Positions 33,413-46,000 of a DNA stretch of 64,000 nt are shown piece by piece. Positions within the stretch are counted from its first letter, which is position 1; each line of letters starts with the position of its first letter. The notes below the pieces were generated by a model. The model was not told where the DNA came from, did no database searches, and saw only the letters and a program-made list of their open reading frames with translations. The translations under genes were made by a program, and so were the position numbers. Source of the DNA: Doryteuthis pealeii (Eukaryota > Mollusca > Cephalopoda > Myopsida > Loliginidae); assembly GCA_023376005.1 (NCBI GenBank), contig CM042181.1, forward strand, positions 25,374,591 to 25,438,590, given 5' to 3'.

Positions 33413-33416
33413 ATGA
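33366..33416 (+). other. Upstream ORF overlapping the CANT1 start
   Basis: ATG at 33366 opens a 16-codon frame whose TGA (33414-33416) overlaps the CANT1 ATG as ATGA. A second out-of-frame ATG at 33388 reads past the CANT1 start for about 27 codons. If transcribed, both could limit CANT1 translation. Confidence 0.5.
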
Positions 33417-34094
33417 ATTACTTAATCGAATCTTCCTATCTGGATATCCCAGACACTTTTATGGATTATGATATGAAGGGCACCTATCCTTCCACAGTTC
33501 ATGACTGGATGGTTGCTATACGCCGTCCCGTTCCATACCGGGTCGGCAATGCTAAACTTCATCTTAAACCACGTCTGGTTGCCTATGTTGCAATATTCGT
33601 CAGCGCCCTCCTCATTCTTCTTGTTATGTTTTTACCAAGTCCTGGCAGCTTGGCTCTTAAATGTCCAGACTATGATCTCAAGCAACCCCAACAGCAGGAC
33701 ATGACAATTTCAAGCCCTTATAATTCGACTTATCCATTATCAAAGCCAGTTTTAACAGCTAAGGGATGGAAGTACCGAATAGCAATGATCACAGATTTGG
33801 ACACAAACTCACAGAGCAAGTTCCAGAAGAACACGTGGGTCAGCTTCATGAAGTTTGGCAATTTGACCATCTCGAATGATTGGTCTGTAGTTGAAATCGA
33901 AACTGAACCCAACATGCTTACCCTTACTTCATCGCTTTCTCAGGGTGGACGTGGCATGGAATTATCTGAGTTAGTCACCTTCGACGGTAAGCTCTACACA
34001 GTTGACGATCGTACAGGTGTGATTTACCTCATACAAAACGAACAGGTGATTCCTTGGGTGATTTTGATAGATGGTAACGGAATCAGTAAAAAAG
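33413..34094 (+). CDS. CANT1: CANT1 coding exon 1
   Basis: Encodes residues 1-227 including the membrane anchor and the first half of the apyrase domain. The donor GTGAGACA at 34095 splits a Gly codon after AAAAAAG. Confidence 0.93.
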
Positions 34095-37000
34095 GTGAGA
34101 CATTTTCTTTTCTAGCTTTAAAATCTTTGATTTTCTTGTATCTATGTAGACCACTCTTCTTAGAGTTGTCTTTAAACACCTGAATGTGAATATTCATCAT
34201 GTTTAGACCCTTTGAAAAAGTACAAAAGAAACCTGATTATCAAGCATGTCTTTTCTTCCGGTCTCCTTTTTAAGTATTATTTACTATTAAAAATGTGACC
34301 GAAATAAATAGATAATATGGAATGTCTTCTCTGATTTACAATCGTATATAGTGACAAAGTGACAGTCTTAGTTTTGTTTTACGGTGTGTAAACAAAACAA
34401 GACTGGTTTTATCCATACGCTTTTTCAACAGCAGGAAGTGGCTTTTTTTCTATATTATTTCAATTTCATTAGCAACATTAAAAAGAATTAAAGGTTCGTT
34501 ATAAAAAAAGTCAATTTATTCATTTAATGCATGAAAAAATAATCGTGGAGATGTGTTTTAAAACTGCTAAACAAACATAAACAACATTAACATAAAACCA
34601 TTTTGTAACTGGAATGCAGTTGCATAAAACTTTAAAAGACAAATTCCAATTCAGATGACAGGACGGTTCATCATTTTATTCTTGATGTTTATTTATTTCT
34701 TCTATTCCTTTTTTTATTTACAGTCAATTTATGTTTGTCATAACAATAACAAAAAATGACCTTATTTTTTTTTACACCTTTTATGAAAGTAATAAATTAT
34801 ACAATAATGATCCCTAGGTTACATAGCGCTAGTACCCTTGGGAAAGGTATGAATCCAACTATTCTCCCTCCAGCCATGGGTAAATAGGGCAGACTAGGCT
34901 CTTTAACCTTGGTTAGTAGACAACCAGTCTAGGAGAAGGAAAACTTTGAATTCAAACCTGTTAAACTCGGTTTGGGGTGGTCACTACTAAAATAGGCTCA
35001 GGCCTACTTAGTGATCTATTTCAATTTTTTTTTTAATTAAAAAATTTACAAGTTTTCAAAGGTGCTTGAAAGACTAGAACTCTTAAAAATAGAAAGCGTT
35101 CTGATATTTCGTTCCAACTTTTTCACAAATGATTTTTTAGTATAAAATGTTAATGTTTTAGTGAGACAGTCAATAAAACACCACTCTTTAAGATCCAAAT
35201 GTTTTTAAGTACAAAGTTTTTTGGGGGTGGGGGGACAACATACTCCCCCCAAATTACAGTTTGTGGAGGATTAGAAATTAACATCTTGTATTTAGAACGC
35301 CCCATTAAAAAAAAAAGATCTGATGCTACTAATAATTTCTCAACTTTAAATTCTTCAATAGATCATAGATTTTTACGAGGTTAAATCACGTGGCCATTGT
35401 CATTTATGTCATAAATAGTTCTGTTAAATTGTTGGTTGCTTCTGATTTATTTTATTTATTTATTTTAAATCCTGGCATTGAAATTTAATTTTGAATTTCT
35501 TTATCGAAACAACAACATTTCTGTCACCATAAAGCTTTATTTTAATGCAAAAGATGTATGAATAAGTTTTTGCTGCATTTTATTCAAAAGCCAAACAAAA
35601 ATAGCCCCACATTTTTGAGAGAGAGGGAGATAATTCCTCCTTTTTTTTAAATTAAGTTTTTATTTTTTAATTTATTAATTTTTGCCACAAAAACTTGTAA
35701 AACATTGTTTTACAAGTTTTTGTGGCAAAAATTAATAAATTAAAAATAAAAACTTAATTCACGTTTTGCTTGTTTTTGTTTTAAAAACAAAAACAAGCAA
35801 AACGTGAATTTAAAAAAAAATATGAATTTAATTTTTCAAAAAATATTTGAATTACGTTACCACATAAATCATTCCTTGCTACTGGTACCATGTAACCCAC
35901 TCGCATGTTACTTGCAGAGACGTACTCTGCTAAGAAGTAATCTCCAACTCCTTGAGAAAACTTGGAATGGCACCCCGATAATCATAACATGATGAAGGCA
36001 TTTTAAGTTTTGTTTATATAAACTTTATATACAAAAAAGGTCACTAAAGTAATTGTCAATTATTTCTGCGCTTATAATTTAAATTTAGTTAAATTTTAAC
36101 ATTTGATTCCTTCACCATCCAGATAAAAGGGTAAGTTTCACTCATTGGCTTAATTTTTTTTTTTTTTTTTTGAAAAGTTACAATAAATCCCCAAAAGTAT
36201 TTATTTGCTATCGACGATAAGTTGACAAGTGGATGGGTGAATTGTAGCAAGTTGAAGGTACGCTTTTAGGGTTTAATTATTCTGTAAAAAAAAAAATCAA
36301 CAAAAAAATGAAACTTACTCTGTATTTTTTTAAATAGAGAGTATGAGTAAATATTAAACTTTAAAAAAAGTTAAAGTTGATTTTTGAAAACTAATTTTTG
36401 AAAACTAATATCAAAAGTATTGTATTTGTTTACTGTTTACTTAACCATCTATCTTGTAAAAAAAAAAAAAAAGATGGTATGTAAACTGTTCTGTACTTAG
36501 TGAACCACAGAAATGTTCTTTATTGAACTATACTTAAATACTACAAAAAATATTTCTTACTTCCTCTTGAACTTAAATGATAAGATTTTTAATAGTACAA
36601 GTTGAAAATAAGTGAAGAAGTAAAATAAACTTTTTAGATGTCAAAACACAAAACGAGGACGTATTACAGGTTTGTTGTGTAGGTATAACGGTTATACCTA
36701 TGGTTAGCAATTGAATAATACTCATTTCATAAGGTTAGCATTCGTATTGAACGTCATTTTATTCAATCATCCAAATTCAGAATGATCGATATAATGGAGC
36801 TAACTAAAACTGTTCACTCCTTCCTAAATAGAAGCAACAATATTATCATGGACAAGAATACAAACGTATTTAAGGATTTTCCATTTTTTTAAATTAAAAC
36901 TTTATTTTCGAAAGTAAAGATTTAAAAAATCGAAATAGTTACGTGTTAGTTATTTAAAAAAAAAAAAAATAATAAGGTCACTTGACGTATTATTCATGGA

Positions 37001-40000
37001 TTTTAAAATCAAACTATCAAATAAATCATAAAATAGAGAACAAAACATGAGTGAGTAAACTTTTTAGTCTTCATATTTAGTTTAAACTAATATTAAGAAG
37101 ATAGATGATAGCAAACTGTTTTAAATGTTTCTCAATCTCAATGATATTGGATAAATATTTAGTTAACAAAAAATAACAAATCATGTCCTAAGCCAGTGCT
37201 TTTCCACTGCTGTGTTAGGTAATGTCGTGAGATTTTAAATGTAAATAACGGGCTTTGCTTTCTTTCCTGTCAATTTTCTTTTAATCTAAAATCACAAATT
37301 CTCCACAGATATCAATTAAAAGTAAATCGATTTAAAATTTTACCTGAAATTTTCAATGTTATTATTATAATTATATAATACTAAATAAAGTAGTAAAATC
37401 AGAGGAGTGGACTATTGTCGGTATCAGCCGGACAGCGAGGGAGTCTATCCCCTTTTCGCTAGCGCTAAACCAGGAAGATTGTTTTTGCTGAGGTGGAGCA
37501 CCAAACCTACTGTCAGCTCCCCACTTTACTGCTCAGATCAGATTACCCAATCTGTGCTACTCATGTGCTGAGTTGGCAGGGACCAGTAATGAACCAGAAA
37601 CCTTGTGATTTCGAGGTAGGTACTGTACTGACTGAGATTCTGGTGAAATAAAAATGTTTTCGACATTGAAGGCACTATTCAAATTTGTGGTCTCATTCAC
37701 CGCATTTGGTTTTGGAGGTTTGGTTTATTTGTTTAATGATATATCAACTCCTTATGGATTATTTAATGCCTTAATTGATTAATTTGTAACAGTTTGGTTG
37801 AATTTTTATTCTTAAATTGCACTATTTTTATTTGTCTATAATCATTTTATATATGATATCTATCAAGTATTCCAATCTAAAATTAATAATTTCCAAAAAG
37901 ATTTATTTGACCTATAGATGGTACTCTAACAGGTACTACCACTCTGTATCAGAGTGGAATTGGAAGTAATGGCAACAAAGGGATACTCCACACTCCCAGA
38001 ACTGGAGTCTCACCACCAGATGCAGTCTGGTGTCATACTCATGACATATTCTAAGCGCTGCCGACAGGATGATTTTGTTTAAGATCAGAACATATTATTT
38101 GTTTCTATGTCAATGAAAAATACAATAAATTTTTAATGGCATATCAAGATTTGTGGATTGTTTAATGCCAAGAACAGTAGTACTATTTAACCCAATAGCT
38201 GGGAGGGATGAGGTCGTACATACATTTCCCATGGGTATTAGTACGAAAGTGAACATAATAGCGCAAATTCAAACTCGCCTACTACAATATTGCTGTCCAA
38301 ATGTTACTCACTATACCAAAAGGCACTCCATGGGGCACTCCCTCTCAATGTCATGTACCTTCAAGCATAACAATTTGGTTTGTTTTGTTTTACAGCATAT
38401 CAACCTCAGTGGGTCATTTAATGCCGACAAAGTTTTGAAATAAATTCATTCTTAATGGATACTCAATTTTTATAAACTCATATTTTTCTATTAACCATAG
38501 ATGGGACCCTAACAGGTACTACCACTCTGGGTCAGAGTGGACCAGGGAGCAATGGTGATGAAAGGGTACTCCACATTCCCTAAACCTCCAAAACTGTAAC
38601 GTCACCATCAGATAGAGTTTAACGTCATTCCCAGGACATGTAGACCCTCAGTCACCGCCTTCTAGCACCGATATGATAAAAAGGGGTTGGGGCTTGCCAT
38701 AAGGGTGGGACAATCATATAGGTGCTAGGGCTTGACATGACCAGCTGATTGAATTGGAGTGTTGCATGTCATGTTATGGACTGCTCAGCCACCTGGGTGC
38801 CATCCTTAAGCATCACTGGTTGTCATCCACGGCCAACAGGTAGCCCCATTGGTGGAGTCTTACCCCTCTGAAGAGGTGCAGTCGGTGGATTCTAACGCCC
38901 TAGCCGACAGTGTGGTCAAGCATAACAAAGTAGATTGATGATATCAAAGATAGATAAGCATTGTTTCTTAGTCCCTGTTTTTCATTGTTCACACACATTG
39001 ATGTTGTTCATTTTTTTTATCCCAGAGAATAGAAATAAATTTAAAAGATAACTCTAATCAATTATTTTTCAATTAGTTATAATACTAATCTTTCTTTAAT
39101 CTGTTACATAATCTATGCGGTTGCATAAGATTATTGTCAAACTCCTGTAATTCTGAGGGGATGACCCTTTTTATAACATGGCCGGGTCCCCATGGAAAAT
39201 TACAGAAGCCCGCCAAAATACGTGAAGTCACGTGGGACTTTTTGAGTCCCCAGTTTGCAGTTTAGACGTCAGGCAGAGCGGTCAGCCATTTTATGCTCTG
39301 CCTAAACTGGAACTTACGCGCGCTATGTTAGTCAGATATTTAGTTACATGAAATGTATAGTTAAGGAAATAAAAGTTTGTATAAGTAATATGTTCTTGTG
39401 GTTGATGAATGTCTTGGTAACAAGACTAAGAAATGAATCCAGGACGACCAGCCAGCAAGAACATAGCAATAGAAGAGACCAGACAAAGATAGATGAAGAA
39501 ATAGCAAAGCTGGCCAGAAGAAAATACGACCAGAGATAAGAAGTAAGAAAAGGGTATACAACAAATCTTTACTGAAATGAAGATGCAATGGGGGGGGGGT
39601 ATCTCTTCTTGCCTCTTGTTGTTATATTTCTTGATTGTCATTAATTCTATTGTTTGGCCATCATCTGGTCTTTCCTTAGAGGTCATTTTTATCTGTTTGA
39701 GCAATACACAGTAAGCATGCCCCAGAATGCCTTCTCAGTATTGTCTTATGGGGTCAATGAAAGTTTCAGGCCTTCTTGACAACAGACTTTCTATTCCACT
39801 GGGCCCAGCCAAGAGCTATTATAATCCCAGCGAACATTCGTCGGGGTGGCCTAAAGTTGGTATCAGCCAGACAGTGAGGGAGTCTATCCCCTTTTCACTA
39901 ACGCTAGACCAGGGGGATTATTTTAGTATCTGAGGTGGAGTGCCACACTTACCACCAGCTCCCTACTTTACCACACAGATCCCTGTGCTACTCATATGCT

Positions 40001-43000
40001 GAGTTGGCGATGGCTGGTATCAAACCTGAAACCTTCTGGTTCCTAGTCAAATGCTCTACTGACTGAGCTAAAATGACAGAGTAGTCCAGATGTGAGCAGT
40101 TGTGAGCATGCAGATGGCCCACGGATCCAGCTTGGATGAAATCCTCGACATACAAGGTCAGACTTCTCCATGGCGTCCGTCATGTGTCGCTTCAGAATGG
40201 AGGGCTCGAGTCAACTTACCTCAAACTTCTTATAGCTAAAGCTGATTTCCGCAAGAGCACTTATCGAGATACTTCTCTCTCAAGATCGGGAGGTGTCCAG
40301 ACATTCCAATTACAGCTAATGTGGACAACCGTCGAAATGGAGAGCTTGATAGGTGAATCGGCATTTGTTTAGGTCAGCTTTTATAGAGTGACTGGGTGAA
40401 CAGTGTTAACCAAGGGCTGCTCATTCACCACAACCTCGCCGAGGTACAATTGACCACGAATGACGCCGTATGTAGATTCAAATCTGCATGCTTCCATCCC
40501 GTCAGGCCTGACTCTGGGACTTGTAGAAATATCTGCACTACATGCAACACGCACCGCATGGTCAAGTATCAGTATGACTCATCTGACGAGGTTAAAAAAA
40601 AAAAAAAAAAAAAAATTGACCTAAGTTTTAACTTAGTTAAAGTCCACAGGTACCTTTTCTATTAGAAAAGCAAAAGCTTATTAAGTAGATGCGAATATTT
40701 TGAATACACCAGAATTTAAGAGACACTTAGCTTGCTATAAGTCTCCGTCATATGTCATTTCAACTTTTACTGACTTGAATTCTAGCCATTTAGCTCGGTG
40801 GTAAAGATGAAAATAATTTAGGCGCAAAATAATGAAATTTAAGAAGTATTATATTTTAGATAAATTAAGAGACACTATATACATACATACTTTGGACAGT
40901 TTTTAAAAGAAAAGTAAATAAGACTAATAAAGTAGGATTACTATTTTTATCATGTCTCCTATAATTGTTGAATGCATTTAAAAATGTTGTCTCCAATCTT
41001 TTTTTAACTCTTTACCTATCACATTCCTCTCATGGCTGTACTAAGTTGTATTTATTGCAAAAGGATCAAATATCAGTCTCCGGTTTTGTTTCACAGACAA
41101 AACAAAAGATAGCAGGGGTGTTCATGTAGTGATTTTTCAGCATAAATAAGTGACATGTGTGAGTCACTGCCAGCAGTTTATGGTAAGATCACAGTGATAG
41201 GAGAGCCACTGTGAGTGGCTTAAATTAGGCAAAGAGTTAATGTTGTTAAGAAAAAAGTTATAGATTTTTTAGTGTAAGTATAATTATGAAATGATAGCTT
41301 TACAGGATGTAGAAAATTAGTGAAATCGATCACTAATTAGGACAGAGCCTATTCTAGTAGTGACCACCTCAAGCAGGTTTTTAACAGGTTTGAATTCAGA
41401 GTTTTTCTTCTCCTAGACTTGTTGTCTAACCGAGGTTAAAGAGCCCAGTCTGTCTTACTATTTACCCTAGTTGGAGGGAGAGTAGTTGGATTCATACCTT
41501 TCCCAAGGGTATTAGCACTATGGGAACTGTAGCGTTGTCTAGGATTTGAACTCGGGTTGACGAATCCATTTCCTACGACTCTAACCATTACACCACGCAC
41601 CTTCAACTGAAAAATAATGTAGACATTAATTAGTCAAGAAACTAAGTCCAAGAAACTTCTTTTGTCTAAAGCCTTTTTGAGATATGAAGCCAACATATGT
41701 ATCTCTGTCTCTTATCCTGTCCATTATCTCTCTATTCATTATCTTCTATGTCTGTCTGTCTTGGTCATTATCTAGAAACTATAAGAAGTTAAAAATCATT
41801 TCTGTGAGAATATACAGGGTGTTTGGGAGAAATTTGACATATTTATATTTGGTTATTTTTCTCCGTAGGTTGGAGGTATTGTCGCACACTACATATCATT
41901 TAAAAGCTTGGACCCTTCTTCATTCATATACATGATGACCGATAGAATGGATGACTGGAACCCACCTGAATCATAGAAGAGAATAACTTGTATCATGATG
42001 ATCTGCGCCAGCCATCAAAATAAGGAGATTATGGTTGCTGCCCAATGCTCCCTGAATGCTGTAAAATTAATCAGGCATAAACTGGAGAATTGCAATGGAG
42101 ACTACGAGACTGTGGCTCAAAGAAAGCAACATAACAATCTGATTGCGTTTATACAGCATAATTCCTCAAAAATCTGCAGAAAGGGTATCAGGTTGAATTC
42201 AGATGCCTATGTGGAGTTGCTAAATACTGTAGTCAAGCCCTGGATAACAAGGGTAGCCAATAGTAGGCCATATGTATGGCAGCAGGATTCGATCCCCTGC
42301 CACTCCTCTGGGAAAATTCATAAATGGTTGCCGGCGAATTTTTATGACTACACCAGTCCCAATGTTTGGCCTCCAAACTTCCCAGATCTTAGCCCCATGG
42401 ATTATTATGTGGCGCTGTTGAGAAAGTCACCAATCACTGTGCCAGTACTACAAAAGCCCACTTAATCGACAGAATTAAGGTAGTTTTTGAGACCCTTCCC
42501 AGGAAGACTATAACATCAGCTTGCTCCAGGTTCCAGAGCAGGATTGAGGCTGTGATCGATGCTAATGGCGGTTATTTTGAGTGAAACTTGTTGACAGTAG
42601 TGTAATTTCTGTGCCTGTTGAATTTCTTTACAATCCATTAAATTTTGTAGTTACCAAGCACTTTTTCTTTTTCCTTATGAAACTTTCAAATTTCTCCTGA
42701 ATACCATGTACATTAGAATGAATGTTTATAGCATTGCTTTGTTGATTTATAATATGACAGATGAACAAAGGAAAAAGTCATAGACAGAATAACTTAATAG
42801 TATTAACAAGTGATCTGACCTTAGCCATTTCCTTCTAATGTACAAGTTATTCATTTGCATATCAGTTACTTGATCTAGATCTCCTCCTGCTGCAGTTTCA
42901 ACAATCTCACTAACAAAACTACTACAAATATTATTTGTAAATTATTAATGAATTAAGAAAGCTATCATTTATATTTTCAGGTGGCATAGTTACATTAACA

Positions 43001-46000
43001 TTTAGAAAATCAATTTGTTTTATTTTTTCTCTCTTTAAAATCAATCCGCAGTAATCTATTGAACATAAGTGGTTTTCTGTTTATTAGTGCAGACAACAAT
43101 CTATATTATAATGATCCAATTTTTATAAGTTTTGTATATTATAGTAAAAATGACACATTCTTAGAGCAATAAGTAAGTAAAGTCGTCGGGGTGGCCTAAA
43201 GTCGGTATCAGCCAATCAGCGAGGGAGTTTATCCCCTTTACACAAGCTAGATCAAGGAGATTGTTTTTGCATTTGAGGTGGAGTGCCACACCTACCATCA
43301 CCTCCTTACTGCACAGATCCCTATGCTACTCATACACTGAGTTGGCGAGGGCCAGTATCGAATTAGGAACCTTGTGGGATCTAGCTGAACACTCTACTGA
43401 CTGGGCTAACCTGGCCCTTAGTAGAGCAATAATATTATCAAATCTTCTAATTTAGAAAATAAAGCCATTTCCAATCCAATTTACAGCTTAATAATAGTGT
43501 AGGACTAGTGTTCATGCTAACCCTGATTGTTTATATATATATATATATAAACCCCTCTGCACGAGTAGGATGTGACACAAGGTCAATTTGTTAAGCGGAG
43601 TTTAACAAGTTGGAATTCAGAGTTTTCCTTCTTCTAGACTGGTTAGCCATGGTTAAAGAACCTCAGTCTTCTGCTATTTACCCATAGCTGGAGGGAGAGT
43701 AGTTGGATTCATATCTTTCCCAAAGGTTGCTATGTGAAATGCAAACAGCTTTGTCTAAGAATTGAACTCAGGTTGATGAGTACATTTCTTATAAGTCTAA
43801 CCATTACACCATGTACCTCCATATCCTGATTGTTATAAGTTCTCAAGGGAGATAACTATTGAATACTGATTATAGAGTACTTCCTTTTATTTATTTGCAA
43901 TTATCATTTTTATAAATAGGATGTGACTCAACATTGAACTTAATAACTTAAATACTGATTAAAGAGTACTGCTCTTTATTTTCAATTATAGTTGTTAAAA
44001 AAAAAAAAATTTTTTTTGCCTATCATCCTTATTTTCAATTATTGAGGGTAATGGAAAGTGCTATGACTTTTAAGGTCTTGGACAATCATTGCCCTCCACA
44101 GCTTCCTTTATCAGTAAGCTTTGCATTATAATCATGACTGTCCTTTGGAAAGATAGTAGAGTGTTTTCTTATTGTCTTATTGTTTTGAATTCAGAATTGT
44201 TATTATTGCAACTGGTCATTCACCACCATGGTTAGAGAGCCCAATCAGTCTTATATTATTTTTAGCTGTGGTGAGAAATAGATCTAGGTCTTTCACCAAG
44301 GGCATCGGTATGATCCTTGGCTGGAATTTGAATCTGGCTTGCTGATACCATTTTGCTCTCTGATATGCCACTCATATCATCATCATCATCAAGTTGTACC
44401 AACAGCATGGATCCCCATGACTCTTCCACACTACCTGTCTCTATCAGCAGTTGCAGCACTCCTGGTGTGTCCATAGGAGAATGTCACTTATGAGCTTGCT
44501 TCTCCAGCAGTGTCCAGCATGTTTTGTTCGTCTTACCCAGATGGTTTGTGTGATAAAATTAAGTGGCTGTACAGCTGCTCTTTTGTGGGGTATAACATTA
44601 AGACAAATGCATGGGAATGTTCAAACAAAAATGCAACCATCTTGTTAAAAAAAATAAGCTCACCTTTATAGAAACAAAATTATAAACAAATATACATTCC
44701 AATGGATATTTCTCTGTAACAATGTAAAACACATTAGTTTGGATTATAGATATGATTTATTTTCAGTCATCTTCTCTCGAACATGGATGTGGCTGGAAAA
44801 AAAAATAATTATATAATTCTCATGTATAATACACATCCCTATTTTTTGGGCTGCAAAATCTTAATAGTGTGTCTTATACACAAATTTGTGTGGTGTAATC
44901 GTTTGAGTTGTAGGAAATGGACTTGTTGACCTGAGTTCAAATCCTGGACAAGGCTGTTTACATTTCACATAGCACTAATGCCTGTGGAAAAGGTATTTTC
45001 CCAACAACTCACCCTCAAGCTATGGGTAAATAGTAGGGCAGACTGGGCACTTTAACCTTGGTTAGGCAACCAGTCTAGGAGAATGAAAACTTTGAATTCA
45101 AACTTTAAAAATTGACCTCGTGTTACATCCTTACATCTCGTACAGAAGAGTTGGTAAATATATATGCACAATTAATTACAGTAGCATTATTTTCTAATGT
45201 GCTTTTTGGCTTCACATAGAATCTTCATTAAATTTGTTTTAAAGTCATGACTTTCAAAAAAATCTGGGAAAATTATTTTTCAAAATTTTGATCAAATTTT
45301 CACTCACTCTGCTGTTAAAAATTCTACAAGAACTTTTATTTATTAATCTATCATTCAGAGATGCTGATAGGTACGCATCCTGCATCTCTGATGCACAAAA
45401 ATCTAAAAGGACGCAGTAAAATCGTATCCATGTGTCCCAGTGTTTTTCGTTTTTCTTCACTGACCATTTCAAGCTAACTGTAAATACATTTCAATAGTTT
45501 CTTAGAAATGAATTACACAGGATAGGTTACAAGGTAGGAGTTAGACAGCTTTAGTTGGGACCCATACATTTTCCCAGGGACTTATTCAAAGCAAATATGT
45601 GCATCCCAGGATGCACTAAATCAAATCAGCATCACTGATCATTAACAATCACTTGAATTTATTTTCAAGCAAAAATGTTTTTATAACAAATAACTGTGTA
45701 GATCTTTCTGTTTATTGTAGGGCTATATTGGTCTTCATAAATTGAATGGTCATTTGATTGTAGAATGAATATCATTCTCACTTTTACAAGAAGCCTGTAA
45801 CTATCATCCAGTTACCAGATAAAAAAAGACAGTGTAACCGAATACACTCTGTAGCAACTGATAGGACAATGTCAAGTGTTCAGTATACATGGATACAAAT
45901 ATACACACTAAAACTACCAGCCAATCAAAATCCTGGAAATAGACTTGACCATGCCACATAGTAGAATAGCCCAAGCTGCTATTTAAACCACTTACCAAGT

